A stretch of DNA of 64,000 nt. Source: Streptomyces sp. NBC_01481 (GTDB lineage Bacteria > Actinomycetota > Actinomycetes > Streptomycetales > Streptomycetaceae). The translations under genes and the position numbers were made by a program. The notes under the pieces are model-generated. The model was not told the DNA's origin, did not search any database, and saw nothing but the letters and a program-made list of their open reading frames with translations. How positions within the stretch are numbered: position 1 is the first letter of the stretch; every line of letters starts with the position of its first letter. The stretch lies in the NCBI RefSeq assembly GCF_026339995.1, contig NZ_JAPEPT010000002.1, positions 483,001 through 547,000 of the forward strand, read 5' to 3'. This document shows, in pieces, positions 11,276-19,735 of this stretch.

Positions 11276-11302
11276 TTCCGGAAGACTGGAAGACTGCACT
11301 AC

Positions 11303-11349
11303 ACAGAAGCGGCCGGATCTGCCTCGGGGGCAGAACCGGCCGCTTCTGT
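11303..11349 (+). terminator. Strong hairpin terminator after the Fe-S gene
   Basis: ACAGAAGCGGCCGG pairs with its exact complement outside an inner TCTGCC/GGCAGA stem with a TCGGG loop, about 28 bp after the stop. Confidence 0.9.
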
Positions 11350-11593
11350 CTGTCAGTTGCCTCATGCGTACGCGTACGCCAGTTGCCGCGGCGGCGCGGC
11401 ATCGCGCGGCCCAGGCCGGTGAGTTGATGCCTGATCTGCCGTGTCTGTAGCCCTTTGCGGCTGCGGCATCCACGAAGCTACGGATGCTCACCGGATAACC
11501 ATTGGCCAGCGATCTCGCCGGAGCCATTGCCCTGAGGCGAACCGAACGAGCATCGTGAGGCGGCTGAGTACGACGAGACGGACGAGGTGGGTT

Positions 11594-12697
11594 GTGCGGA
11601 CAGGACTGGGGCCCGCGGCGGCAGCGATCGCGGCCTGCGCCTGCGCGGTGCTGCTGGCGGGCTGCACGAGCACGCCCGAGCCCCAGCGGCCCGCCCCCGC
11701 CAAGAACGGCGACACCGCCCCGCTCGCCGCCCGGGCGGCCGCCCTGCCCGTCCCCCGCGGCAAGGGCAGCCGCGTCCCCGCCGACTTCAACGGCGACGGC
11801 CACCGCGACCTCGTACTGAACGACCTGGTGAAGGCCCCGGGCGACAGCCACGGCGACGACGCGGGCATCGGCGTCGTCTACGGCACCGCGGGCCCCAGCA
11901 CCCTCGACCCCTCCGTACACCGCCTGCTCACCCCGCGGACCAACGCCGCGCCCGTCGGCGGCACCCTGCCCGCCGCCTTCGACGCCGAGGCCGCCTGCGA
12001 CCTCGACAAGGACGGCTTCTCCGACCTGATCGTGGCCACCGACCCGCCGTACGACGGCATCGGCCGCCCACCCGTACCGCTCCAGGTCCTCTTCGGCTCC
12101 CCGGCCGGGCTCGCGGGCAAGGCGGTCGTCCTGCGCATCCCTGAGCAGGCCCGTTACGGAAACGAGTGGCCCGACCACCCCGTCTGCGGCGACTTCGACG
12201 GCGACGGCTCCACCGACCTCGCGGTCACCGCGTCCGCGGGCCGGGTCAGCTTCCTGCGCGGGCCCTTCGCCCGCACCGGCGCCCCGCGCGCGGCCGCGGC
12301 CCCGGTCCAGGGCGGCGGCCCCGCCCTGTCCGCGCCCTCCCCTCGGACCGATGCCAACGACGACGGCTACGACGACCTGGTGGTCTCCGCCCGCGCCCCG
12401 GAGCCCGGCGCGGCGGCCAAGGGGAAACTGCTGCTCGGCGGCCCGCAGGGCCCGGGCCGCGCGGGCGGCCGCTATGGCTACACCGCCGTGTCCGTCCCGC
12501 CGTCCCCCGCCCTCCCGGCGGGCGAGACGAGCCCGGTGACCGATGTCCTGCAGTACGCGGACTTCGACGGCGACAAGCGCCCCGACCTTCTCACCCGTAC
12601 GCACCGGGGCGAGCGGGCGGATGTGGTGGTGCTGTATCCGGCCTCGGCGCGGACGGCCGCGCTGCTCACCTTCAGCACGTCGGTCTTCCTGCACTGA
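11594..12697 (+). CDS. FG-GAP repeat lipoprotein
   Basis: A 367-residue exported protein with a lipobox (LLAGC) about 22 residues after the GTG start at 11594, so it is probably anchored to the outer face of the membrane. Five calcium-loop FG-GAP/VCBS repeats are visible (DFNGDGHRDL, DLDKDGFSDL, DFDGDGSTDL, DANDDGYDDL, DFDGDKRPDL), predicting a beta-propeller. The start was chosen for its GAGG site six bases upstream; a GTG at 11555 would add an Arg-rich leader and cannot be excluded. Family members bind carbohydrates or proteins, but no specific role can be given. The stop codon lies in the first unit of a tandem DNA repeat. Confidence 0.8.
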   Translation: MRTGLGPAAAAIAACACAVLLAGCTSTPEPQRPAPAKNGDTAPLAARAAALPVPRGKGSRVPADFNGDGHRDLVLNDLVKAPGDSHGDDAGIGVVYGTAGPSTLDPSVHRLLTPRTNAAPVGGTLPAAFDAEAACDLDKDGFSDLIVATDPPYDGIGRPPVPLQVLFGSPAGLAGKAVVLRIPEQARYGNEWPDHPVCGDFDGDGSTDLAVTASAGRVSFLRGPFARTGAPRAAAAPVQGGGPALSAPSPRTDANDDGYDDLVVSARAPEPGAAAKGKLLLGGPQGPGRAGGRYGYTAVSVPPSPALPAGETSPVTDVLQYADFDGDKRPDLLTRTHRGERADVVVLYPASARTAALLTFSTSVFLH

Positions 12698-12760
12698 ACC
12701 GGCTGCACTGAACCGGCTGCGCTGAAACCAGCTGCACCGAACCGGTTGCACTGAACCGCC
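12690..12760 (+). repeat. Five tandem 14-bp repeats at the end of the lipoprotein gene
   Basis: Unit TGCACTGAACCGGC, copies at 12690, 12704, 12718 (15 bp), 12733 and 12747, the later ones with one to three changes. The first copy contains the stop codon of the FG-GAP gene, so the array probably grew by slippage from its 3' end. Confidence 0.85.
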
Positions 12761-12871
12761 TCCGCAGCCACCCCCGGGATCCCCTAGGGGATGTCACAGG
12801 TCGGCAGCAAAGGCCTGTGGGTTCCCCGAGCGCGGGCACCTCACTCTCCGGGACCAGGTACGTTCGATTAC

Positions 12872-13762
12872 GTGGCTGGATTCAGGATCGGACGCGGCCG
12901 GGACAACCGCACGTCGCAGCAGCAGCAACCGCAGCAGGCACCGCCGCCCTACCGGGGCGGTGGCGGCCATGCGGGGCCGCCGCATGCGCAGCAACAACCG
13001 CCGCAGTGGCCCCAGGCGGGCGGCGGCTACCAACAACAGCAGCAGCCCCAGGGCCCGTACGGCGAACCGGAGTACTTCGGCGACCCGTACCAGCAGCAGC
13101 ACCCGCACGGCGACCCGTATGCCAACTCCCCTGGCCACACGCAGGCGTTCAGCATCGACGAGGACCCGTACGGCAACGGCGCGACCTACCGCGCGGGCGC
13201 TTCAACAGCTGCGCCGGCGGGCCCGCGGCTGCACTGGAAGCAGCTGCTGAGCGGCATCGTGCTGCGCCCGGGCCCGACGTTCTGGCAGATGCGCGACTAC
13301 CCCGTGTGGGGCCCGGCGCTGATCGTCACGTTCCTCTACGGCCTGCTCGCGCTCTTCGGCTTCGACAAGGCCCGCGAGGAGACGATCAACGCGACGATCT
13401 CCACGGCCATTCCGTACGTCCTGACGACGGCGGTGGCGTTCGTCATCGGCGGCCTGATCCTGGGCGCGGTGACCCACACCCTGGCCCGCCAGCTCGGCGG
13501 CGACGGCGCCTGGCAGCCGACGGTCGGCCTCTCCATGCTGATCATGTCCATCACGGACGCGCCACGCCTGGTCTTCGCGCTCTTCCTGGGCGGCGAGAAC
13601 TCCCTGGTCCAGGTGCTCGGCTGGGCGACCTGGCTGGCGGCGGGCGCGCTGTTCACGTCGATGGTGAGCAAGTCGCACGATCTGCCGTGGCCGAAGGCGC
13701 TGGGAGCCTCGGCGATCCAACTGATCGCGCTGCTGTCGATCATCAAGCTGGGCACGATCTGA
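12872..13762 (+). CDS. Yip1-family membrane protein with Gln/Pro-rich N-terminus
   Basis: A 296-residue protein. Residues 1-125 are low-complexity (QQQ, PQQAPPPYRGG, GPYGEPEYFGDPY). The rest is a Yip1-type domain with about five membrane helices starting at WGPALIVTFLYGLLALFGF. The GTG start has no clear ribosome site, and a TACGTT hexamer ends eight bases before it, so the mRNA may be leaderless. The molecular role of bacterial Yip1 proteins is unknown. Followed by a strong terminator. Confidence 0.8.
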   Translation: MAGFRIGRGRDNRTSQQQQPQQAPPPYRGGGGHAGPPHAQQQPPQWPQAGGGYQQQQQPQGPYGEPEYFGDPYQQQHPHGDPYANSPGHTQAFSIDEDPYGNGATYRAGASTAAPAGPRLHWKQLLSGIVLRPGPTFWQMRDYPVWGPALIVTFLYGLLALFGFDKAREETINATISTAIPYVLTTAVAFVIGGLILGAVTHTLARQLGGDGAWQPTVGLSMLIMSITDAPRLVFALFLGGENSLVQVLGWATWLAAGALFTSMVSKSHDLPWPKALGASAIQLIALLSIIKLGTI

Positions 13763-13765
13763 GAC

Positions 13766-13804
13766 TGCGCAGGGCCCCCGCCGATGAGGCGGGGGCCCTG
13801 CGCA
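13766..13804. terminator. Terminator, 17-bp perfect stem
   Basis: TGCGCAGGGCCCCCGCC, loop GATGA, exact complement. It starts four bases after the Yip1 stop and also faces the small minus-strand gene at 13882. Confidence 0.93.
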
Positions 13805-13881
13805 TGTCCGCCGCCTTCCCGTCCGAGCCGGACGTACAGCCCTCTGCCACCGGGCCCGGCCTGCGCGCCGTCGACGACTGG

Positions 13882-14037
13882 CTAGGCGAAGGCGAAAGCG
13901 AGGATGAGCAGCACGACAAGAAGGGCGAACATCTCCCACCGAGCAGCACGCCTGAGCGTACGCAGCGATGTGGGTCTTCCAGACCCCGAGGTCGGTGAGT
14001 GGCTGTAGTTGGCGTCATCGGAGGTGTCGTCGCTCAT
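13882..14037 (-). CDS. Small single-span membrane protein (51 aa)
   Basis: A 51-residue frame: a polar acidic start (MSDDTSDDANYSHSP), a basic patch (RTLRRAARWE) and one C-terminal membrane helix (MFALLVVLLILAFAFA) ending at the last residue. This is a tail-anchored or small-peptide layout with the basic patch predicted inside. The frame fits Streptomyces codon bias, whereas a longer overlapping frame on the same strand does not give a sensible protein. The ribosome site is weak (GGCGGG). It is convergent with the Yip1 gene. I do not know its function. Confidence 0.65.
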   Translation of the reverse strand: MSDDTSDDANYSHSPTSGSGRPTSLRTLRRAARWEMFALLVVLLILAFAFA

Positions 14038-14143
14038 CCCGCCATGCTAGCCACGTCGCTTCTGGTGCTCGGGCCCACGACCGTGAGATGCCCACATTCT
14101 GAGATCGTGTCCGCCATCCGTGGCGCCCCGGTTCCGGGCAGCA

Positions 14144-14175
14144 GACGTGGCCCCGACGGATGCCGGGGTCACGTC
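14144..14175 (-). terminator. Hairpin after the phosphoribosyltransferase gene
   Basis: GACGTG-G-CCCCG and CGGGG-T-CACGTC pair around an 8-base loop, 17 bp past the stop codon. Confidence 0.75.
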
Positions 14176-14191
14176 AGTTGCTCGTGCCCGG

Positions 14192-14689
14192 TCAGGCGTC
14201 CAGAATCTGACCCGCGCGCCGCACGACGGGCGGTTCGACCGACCACGGGAAGTTGATCCAGTCGTCCGTGCGCTTCCACACGTATTCGCACTTCACGAGG
14301 CTGTGCGACTTCTCGTAGATGACGGCGCTGCGCACCTCGGCGACATGGTCGACGCAGAAGTCGTGCACGAGCTTGAGCGTCTTGCCGGTGTCGGCGACGT
14401 CATCGGCGATGAGGACTTTCTTCTGTGAGAAGTCGATGGCGTTCGGCATCGGCGCGAGCATGACCGGCATCTCCAGCGTCGTCCCCACGCCGGTGTAGAA
14501 CTCCACGTTCACCAGGTGGATGTTCTTGCAGTCGAGCGCGTACGCGAGGCCGCCCGCGACGAAGACGCCGCCGCGCGCGATGGAGAGCACGATGTCCGGC
14601 TCGTAGCCGTCGTCGGCGATGGTCTGCGCGAGCTGACGGATCGCGCCGCCGAACTTCTCGTACGTCAGGTTCTCCCGGACATCAGCCAT
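14192..14689 (-). CDS. Phosphoribosyltransferase (xanthine/guanine type)
   Basis: A 165-residue type I phosphoribosyltransferase, probably for purine salvage. The PRPP loop is VLIADDVADTGKTL (about residues 92-105), and IARGGVFVAGGLA forms the pyrophosphate loop. It starts three bases after the dcd stop and is therefore co-transcribed and probably coupled with it; together they handle nucleotide pools. The exact base used cannot be told from sequence; family members annotated in Streptomyces are usually called phosphoribosyltransferase or Gpt-like. Confidence 0.88.
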   Translation of the reverse strand: MADVRENLTYEKFGGAIRQLAQTIADDGYEPDIVLSIARGGVFVAGGLAYALDCKNIHLVNVEFYTGVGTTLEMPVMLAPMPNAIDFSQKKVLIADDVADTGKTLKLVHDFCVDHVAEVRSAVIYEKSHSLVKCEYVWKRTDDWINFPWSVEPPVVRRAGQILDA

Positions 14690-14692
14690 GGC

Positions 14693-15268
14693 TCACACCT
14701 GAGTCCGGTGGAAGTTCTGGAAGGACCGCGAGGCGGTCGGTCCCCGCTGCCCCTGGTAGCGCGAGCCGTAGCGCTCGCTCCCGTACGGGAACTCGGACGG
14801 CGAGCTCAGCCGGAACATGCACAGCTGGCCGATCTTCATCCCCGGCCAGAGCTTGATGGGCAGCGTCGCGAGATTCGACAGCTCGAGCGTGACGTGCCCG
14901 GAGAACCCCGGGTCGATGAAGCCGGCGGTGGAGTGCGTGACCAGCCCGAGCCGCCCCAGGCTGGACTTCCCCTCGAGCCGCGAGGCGAGATCGTCCGGCA
15001 GCGAGATGACCTCGTACGTCGAGGCGAGGACGAACTCCCCGGGGTGCAGGATGAACGGCTCGTCACCCTCGGGCTCGACCAGCCTCGTCAGATCGGCCTG
15101 CTCGACGGCGGGGTCGATGTGCGGATAGCGGTGGTTCTCAAACACCCGGAAGTAGCGGTCCAGCCGCACATCGATGCTCGAGGGCTGCACCATGGTTGCG
15201 TCGTACGGGTCGATGCGGACCCGCCCGGCGTCGATCTCGGCCCGGATGTCCTTGTCTGAGAGAAGCAC
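14693..15268 (-). CDS. dcd: dCTP deaminase
   Basis: A 191-residue trimeric enzyme converting dCTP to dUTP for thymidylate synthesis. Signature stretches are [28 protein letters not shown], then [20 protein letters not shown] with the catalytic Glu, and a C-terminal lid [12 protein letters not shown]. Actinobacterial relatives can be bifunctional (deaminase plus dUTPase); which type this is cannot be decided by eye. The GTG at 15268 is preferred because the conserved family start is VLLSDKDIR; an ATG eight codons upstream is possible. Confidence 0.95.
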   Translation of the reverse strand: MLLSDKDIRAEIDAGRVRIDPYDATMVQPSSIDVRLDRYFRVFENHRYPHIDPAVEQADLTRLVEPEGDEPFILHPGEFVLASTYEVISLPDDLASRLEGKSSLGRLGLVTHSTAGFIDPGFSGHVTLELSNLATLPIKLWPGMKIGQLCMFRLSSPSEFPYGSERYGSRYQGQRGPTASRSFQNFHRTQV

Positions 15269-15374
15269 GTCCCGAGGATACGCAGAGCGCACGGGCCCAC
15301 CCCAATCGGACGGCCCCGCGCGCTCCTCTCCGTGCCTCTCCCTGACGTTCCACTACGTCCCGCTACGTCTCCCG

Positions 15375-15548
15375 CTACCGCTTGGCGGGCTCCACGGGCA
15401 CGACACTGCGCAGCCGCGCACAACGCGGACACCGGATGAGCCGCCCGGGCCCGATCCGATCGGCGCCGAGCTGCTGCATCGGAAACGAAGCGGTACTGAA
15501 GACATGCCCCTCGGCACAGCGGACGACGGTGCGCTCCATCAAGTCCAT
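15375..15548 (-). CDS. Small zinc-ribbon protein (57 aa)
   Basis: A 57-residue frame with two cysteine knuckles: RCAEGHVFST (C with a following H) and RCPRCARLRS, suggesting one zinc site. A good ribosome site (GAAGGGA, five bases before ATG) supports it. Basic and small, it could be a nucleic-acid-binding or regulatory protein; no function is known to me. Monocistronic, just upstream of the tRNA-Gly gene on the other strand. Confidence 0.75.
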   Translation of the reverse strand: MDLMERTVVRCAEGHVFSTASFPMQQLGADRIGPGRLIRCPRCARLRSVVPVEPAKR

Positions 15549-15792
15549 CGGGTCCCTTCCCCAACCAAATGCGGACGAACGGCCACATTAGAGGATGAAG
15601 GGGACGGGGCTGCACGCGGCACTCCGCCGTGCAACGTTACGCCTCAACTCCCGCGCCCCGCAGCCACATCCGACCTTCGAGAGGACCCGCGGCCAGGGCC
15701 CCGGACAGCGCAAAGGCCCCGCGGCGAAATACACCGGGGGCCAGCGATGGGGTACAGTGTGCGACGATGCGGTGCCGGTCACGGCCCGCCGC

Positions 15793-15866
15793 GCGGGTGT
15801 AGTTTAATGGTAGAACATGAGCTTCCCAAGCTCAGAGCGCGGGTTCGATTCCCGTCACCCGCTCCA
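15793..15866 (+). tRNA. tRNA-Gly (anticodon CCC)
   Basis: A full cloverleaf: acceptor GCGGGTG/CACCCGC, D arm GTT...AAC, anticodon stem TGAGC/GCTCA with loop TTCCCAA (anticodon CCC), T arm with GGTTCGATTCCC, discriminator T and an encoded CCA. A TACAGT hexamer at 15753-15758 is a likely -10 box. A rho-independent terminator follows at once. The 3' 44 bp is the attachment core for the elements downstream. Confidence 0.97.
15823..15866 (+). repeat. Attachment core, copy 1 (tRNA 3' end)
   Basis: The 44 bases from the anticodon loop to the CCA end of tRNA-Gly. They are identical to 23280-23323 and partly repeated at 31298, 33600 and 41477. Integrases of this type restore the tRNA by carrying its 3' end. 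Confidence 0.9.
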
Positions 15867-15870
15867 TAGA

Positions 15871-15899
15871 AAAGCCCCAGGCCGGCGGCCCGGGGCTTT
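15871..15899 (+). terminator. tRNA-Gly terminator
   Basis: AAAGCCCC-A-GGCC, loop GGC, GGCC-C-GGGGCTTT, then a T-rich tail. The same hairpin is repeated at 31338-31366. Confidence 0.9.
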
Positions 15900-15917
15900 G
15901 TTGTTGTCTAGACCGCG

Positions 15918-16487
15918 CTAAGCGCCGTGCACCAGATCCGCCCCAGAAGGCTTCTCCTTGTCCTTCTGCCGGGCGGCCCGCACCAGCTGGTCCAGCCCGC
16001 TTGCGACCTCGTGCTGACGCTCCACGTCCGAGTGCTGATAGATCAGAGCCGCCTTCTCCGACGACTGCCCAGCGCGGACCATGGTGTCCTTGAGGGTGGC
16101 CCCGGAACGGGTCGCCAGGGTGTGCCCGGTGTGACGAAGATCGTAGAAGCGGAAGCTCTCCGGCATGCCGACCTTGGCACGCGCCTTGCGCCACTTCCGC
16201 CCGAAGGTGGACCGCCGGAAAGGCTTGCCCTTCTCCCCCACGAACAGCAGTCCGTCCAGTCCTTTCTCCGCGTACCAGTCGAGATGCCGCCGAAGGTCCG
16301 TGCGCAGAAAGGCCGGCAGAACCACGAGCCGCTTGCCCGCTTCCGACTTGGTGTCGCCAGGCGCGCGACGGCCGGTCGTCAGCTCGGGCGCGGCCATGCG
16401 CACGCGAACGGTCATCGCCTCCAGGTCTACGTCCTTGCAACGCAGCTCGGCCTGTTCCTCCGGCCGCGGCTTCAGCCACTCCCTCAC
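15918..16487 (-). pseudogene. Tyrosine integrase, C-terminal remnant
   Basis: A 189-codon piece of a tyrosine site-specific recombinase of the Streptomyces integrative-element type. It keeps the catalytic-domain end: KSEAGKRLVVLP (Lys region), YDLRHTGHTLA (HxxR as RHTGH) and IYQHSDVERQHEVA with the nucleophile tyrosine in LIYQH. The arm-binding N-terminus, the core-binding domain and the first catalytic arginine region are gone: recognisable similarity stops at about 16487, where sequence of another origin begins on the opposite strand. The GTG at 16487 is unlikely to be a true start. It sits 50 bp from the tRNA, the normal place for int. Confidence 0.9.
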
Positions 16488-16488
16488 C

Positions 16489-16857
16489 GGCGCCGACCGC
16501 GCCTACGAGCACATCTTCGAGGTCCCGGAACTCGAGATCCCCTTCCCCGGCGTGTGGGAGATCTCCTATGGCGCCCGCTCATATGTCGAGGTGCCCGCGA
16601 GCCGGGAATTCGAGTATGTCCACACAGCGCTGTTCAACAACGGCGCGCTCCTCCCCGACAGTGAGGCACTGACCGGCATCAACGGCACAAATCATGCAAG
16701 CCAGACCACCACCGGGCAGACGTTCCTGGCTGAATTCAAGGCCAAGGACAAGGTGACGCTCCACGCGTACCGCGTCGGGCAGTCCGGCAACGCCGCCATC
16801 CTCAGCAACGGCGACGGACGCACCCAAATCACGGCGCACTGGGTGAGCCCAAAGTAG
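16489..16857 (+). pseudogene. C-terminal fragment of a beta-sandwich (C1q/tail-type) protein
   Basis: An open stretch of about 122 codons ending at 16857 with no start: EHIFEVPELEIPFPGVWEIS, VHTALFNNGALLPDSEA, VTLHAYRVGQSGNAAILS, TQITAHWVSPK. The alternation and ending look like the C1q/TNF-like jelly-roll seen at the end of phage tail or collagen-like proteins; the protein at 36125 ends in the same style. The 5' part is replaced by the integrase remnant, so this is one side of a deletion or recombination joint. Confidence 0.6.
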
Positions 16858-17028
16858 CGAAGGACAGTGCAGCCACCGGCCCTTCAGCCCTTGCACCTGA
16901 CGGTGACGAGACAGGCCAGGGATCAACCCCGCCCGCCGAGGTGAGGTGGACCTTCCTGGTCAGTCCACTGCAGCAACCGGACCGGCACGGTCACGGCAGC
17001 GGCCTGAGGCGCTAAGAGGCACCGAGCC

Positions 17029-17106
17029 GTGGCCACGAGGTACGACAAGTTGGCGGTCCGCTACGAGGCAACCATCCTCGTGGCGGCCATCAACGAGTGG
17101 CTGTAA
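17029..17106 (+). mobile_element. IS5-family transposase, last 25 codons
   Basis: The translation VATRYDKLAVRYEATILVAA followed by INEWL and a stop matches the conserved C-terminus of Streptomyces IS5-group transposases. Nothing upstream of about 17010 fits, so only a 3' scrap remains. The rest of 16858-17385 holds no gene I can support. Confidence 0.75.
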
Positions 17107-17385
17107 CCCGCACATTCGATACACGCCCTAGACGTCTGACTCAATGGGCTGCCTCACTGGCCCTGTGAGCGCCGATCAAGGCACCAGAGCAGACGGGGCG
17201 CGATGGGAGCCGAGACCGCGGCAGAGCCAAACGTGCCCCCCGCGTGCCCGGTCCGGTGGTACCAGGCGGGGAACAGCGGGGAGCCGCGGTGACCAGGCCA
17301 GGAACACGCAGGTCACCGTCTCGCCAGCTCAGCCCCGATCCGCATACGCGATCTTCCAAACTGGGTACTTTTGAGCGGCGCTCGG

Positions 17386-17967
17386 TCACCGAATCAGGGC
17401 GACGACGGCTGCCTCGATGGGTTCGATGTCCGGATCGCCATCATCTGAAGTGTCGACTTCAACGACGGCATCGACTCCACCCGGCGGATCGAAAATCGAC
17501 CGCTTCATCTCGCCTCGCTGGACCTGAGATGAGAGCTGTCGGTCGACTGCCCCGCCTTCGGCCGCTCGGGCGCGGAGGCGCTCGTCGATGACCGATTCGT
17601 GGGCGACGACGTGAACAGCGAGCACTCGGGCGTCAGATGCGAGTAGCGCATCTAGCAGCTTGTGCGACAACACGGAGGACTCCACGACGAAGCTCACCCC
17701 TGAGGAGGCGAGGAGCCGGGCTGTGTTGACCATCACGGCCTCAGCGCGGAGGCTCAAAGCACCGTCGGCGATGTGGAAGTCCGGGTTGAGCTGAACACCG
17801 CCGCCCTTGCCGACGGAAGCCGAGGACAGCCCGAGACCGACCTTGATCTCATCCCGGGTCAGGAACGGCACACCGAGGCGACGCGCCGTTGCGCAGGCAA
17901 CGGTGGTCTTTCCGGCCCCCGGAGACCCGCATACGGCGACCACCACCGGCCGTTCCCACCTCAACAT
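17386..17967 (-). CDS. AAA/P-loop kinase-like ATPase
   Basis: A 193-residue P-loop protein. Walker A GSPGAGKT lies at residues 14-21; VPFLTRDEIKVGL resembles the substrate-binding region of small-molecule kinases and zeta-toxin-like or chloramphenicol-phosphotransferase-like proteins, and VVESSVLSH is in the Walker B position. The substrate is unknown. The ATG at 17967 was chosen because it gives the standard start just before the first beta strand; in-frame sequence upstream is not protein-like. It is within the integration region and probably cargo. Confidence 0.75.
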   Translation of the reverse strand: MLRWERPVVVAVCGSPGAGKTTVACATARRLGVPFLTRDEIKVGLGLSSASVGKGGGVQLNPDFHIADGALSLRAEAVMVNTARLLASSGVSFVVESSVLSHKLLDALLASDARVLAVHVVAHESVIDERLRARAAEGGAVDRQLSSQVQRGEMKRSIFDPPGGVDAVVEVDTSDDGDPDIEPIEAAVVALIR

Positions 17968-18088
17968 CCGCCGATCCTGCCTGATCTTGACCGTGCTGTC
18001 TACGAGCCGATCATGGTCGGCCGAGCAGCCCTCAGCGACCGCACCGCCCGCAGTTCGCATCGCGGGAGCCCAAGGAACGGTCCTGTGG

Positions 18089-18107
18089 CCGTGCCACTCT
18101 TGTGCCA
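18089..18107. repeat. Pair of GTGCCA repeats, 11-bp period
   Basis: GTGCCA at 18091 and 18102. Same motif and spacing as the clusters at 19160, 23152 and 23384; possibly a decayed integrase arm site. Confidence 0.4.
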
Positions 18108-18274
18108 GAACGGACGGGGACTCACGGGGAACCGGGGTCCCCAGGGGTGAGCTCGGCCGGACTCCGCCCGCGGTACGGAATCCGCAGGTCACGCTCATGA
18201 TCGCCCCACCGCGCTCCTAAAGCGGGGGTACGCGGGGCCGATGTCGTCTGTGCTGGAACATCGACCGGTCTTGG

Positions 18275-19069
18275 TCATGGGGCCAGTCTGAGGAACTCGT
18301 TCATGGCGTGCGGGTACAGCCATGGGCTATGGCCACCGGCTTGGAGTCGGTCGATCGCGATCAGCGCGTCCGCCGCGGTCTTGCAGCGCGGGTGCTGTGT
18401 GGCGAAGGTGGTGATGCGGGAGCGCTGGGTGGGCAGCCAGGCAGCGATCACCTGGGGGTCGCCGTCGTACCACCAGGTGAACTGAAGCTCTTCCCAGAGA
18501 AGGTCGGTGGCCCAGTCGAAGGCGAGGCGGACGAGGCCGGCGTCCGCCTCGGAGCCGGAGAGCCCGGCGATGTGCTCCAACCACCGCTCCAGATCACCCG
18601 TTGCGTGGGCGATTCCTTCCAAGAGTTCAGCGATGTCCCCGGGAGTGCCATCAACCAGGGCGAGGGCCAGCAGCGCTCGGAAGGCCTGCTCTACCACGGC
18701 ACGTTCGGGCGCGGGCCAGTCAACGAACTTAGCCCCGTGTTGGCCGAGATGACCGATTTCCCGGGATGGATCGACGCCATGGCCCTCGGGCCCCCAATAG
18801 CGCAGCGCATGGGGCATGAGGCGACGCCACAGGACGGGGTATTGGTCCGCGTCCCAGTGGCTGACGACTTCGCGCATGAAATGCCCGAGGAGATCATCCG
18901 GTACGGCAGCGGGATCGCCACCGAGAATGTGCAGCTCCGACTCCGCGGTGCAGTACGTGCAGCCGTCCACCGGGCGGTCGAGTTCGGGAGGTGACGCGAA
19001 GACCCGGTCAGCCTCGGCGAGCGCGTGCCGCCACATTGCGTACAGATCGAGGTCAAGAGGATCGGACAT
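18275..19069 (-). CDS. Hypothetical protein (264 aa)
   Basis: An alpha-helical soluble protein without signal or membrane segments. It is rich in Trp and His (FMREVVSHWDADQYPVLWRR, FTWWYDGDPQVIAAWLP) with a CTYC pair near residue 38. I do not recognise the family. Codon use is typical for Streptomyces. It stands alone, in the integration region, on the same strand as the P-loop protein. Confidence 0.65.
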   Translation of the reverse strand: MSDPLDLDLYAMWRHALAEADRVFASPPELDRPVDGCTYCTAESELHILGGDPAAVPDDLLGHFMREVVSHWDADQYPVLWRRLMPHALRYWGPEGHGVDPSREIGHLGQHGAKFVDWPAPERAVVEQAFRALLALALVDGTPGDIAELLEGIAHATGDLERWLEHIAGLSGSEADAGLVRLAFDWATDLLWEELQFTWWYDGDPQVIAAWLPTQRSRITTFATQHPRCKTAADALIAIDRLQAGGHSPWLYPHAMNEFLRLAP

Positions 19070-19159
19070 GGCAGGACCTACCGCGGGGACTCCGCACAGG
19101 GAGAGCCTGGCGAAGAGCGTGACCCTACCACTGGCGATCCGGGGACCGACCGGTAGTCA

Positions 19160-19180
19160 CGTGCCAGATGCGTGCCAGAT
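19160..19180. repeat. Integrase-arm-like repeats CGTGCCAGAT x2
   Basis: Two exact CGTGCCAGAT units with one base between (11-bp period), followed by a CGTGCGGTCA half-copy. The same design stands at 23152-23172 beside an attachment core, which is why I read it as an arm-type site of a lost element. Confidence 0.55.
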
Positions 19181-19551
19181 CGTGCGGTCATTCACGGTCA
19201 GTTGGGCGCGGGAAGGTGCAAGCACCCGCCGGCAGGTTCAGCACCCCTGCGGGCCTGCTGACCTGGCACGACCGCTTTGAGGTCGGCGCCACGCTTACAA
19301 AGCAGTGGTCCGCGCACCCAGCCGACGGCCATGCTTGGCACGTGTCCAGTGAGCCCATAGAAGACCTCGTATATCTCCAACTCATCGAACGGTTGGCACA
19401 CCTCGTGGCCGAAGCAGCCGCGACAGAAGGATGGCTTTCGTTCCTGCCCGACCCACCCGAGGCCACGCCGTCACAACGTGCCGTCAACGAGTTGGCGCGC
19501 CACCTTCGCTTCGTTCATTTCGACGGAGACGGGTGCGTCGATCACTACTGA
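19168..19551 (+). CDS. Hypothetical protein, uncertain start
   Basis: From about 19273 the frame looks protein-like (FEVGATLTKQWSAHPADG, EDLVYLQLIERLAHLVAEAA, LARHLRFVHFDGDGC) and has normal codon bias; the first 35 codons overlap integrase-type repeats and are doubtful. It may be the rest of a gene cut by recombination. No family recognised. Confidence 0.3.
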   Translation: MRARSCGHSRSVGRGKVQAPAGRFSTPAGLLTWHDRFEVGATLTKQWSAHPADGHAWHVSSEPIEDLVYLQLIERLAHLVAEAAATEGWLSFLPDPPEATPSQRAVNELARHLRFVHFDGDGCVDHY

Positions 19552-19682
19552 GCGCCCTTGAACGCGGCGAGTGTCTAACTGCGTGACAACGCCGACGCAC
19601 AGCGGCGGACGACCGCGCACACCTGCGGACCATCCCAGCAGGTGAGAGGCAAACCGGGCCAAGGTCGAGCGTCCGCCCAAGT

Positions 19683-19727
19683 TGCTTCGGGACGAAGAGG
19701 TCGCGGGTTCAAATCCCGCCACCCCCA
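19683..19727 (+). repeat. Orphan 3' end of a tRNA-Pro-like gene
   Basis: The T arm GCGGG-TTCAAAT-CCCGC followed by CACCCCC, preceded by a GGGACGAAGAGGTC anticodon-side piece, reads as the 3' half of a tRNA-Pro. The 5' half is missing and there is no CCA-compatible partner stem, so it is not a tRNA gene but an attachment scar of another element. Confidence 0.6.
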
Positions 19728-19735
19728 CAGAGATC

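Noticed and set aside
8930..12751. A 1273-codon open frame on the minus strand
   Set aside because: It is antisense to the Fe-S protein and the FG-GAP gene, which have clear motifs and ribosome sites. Long open antisense frames are normal in high-GC DNA.
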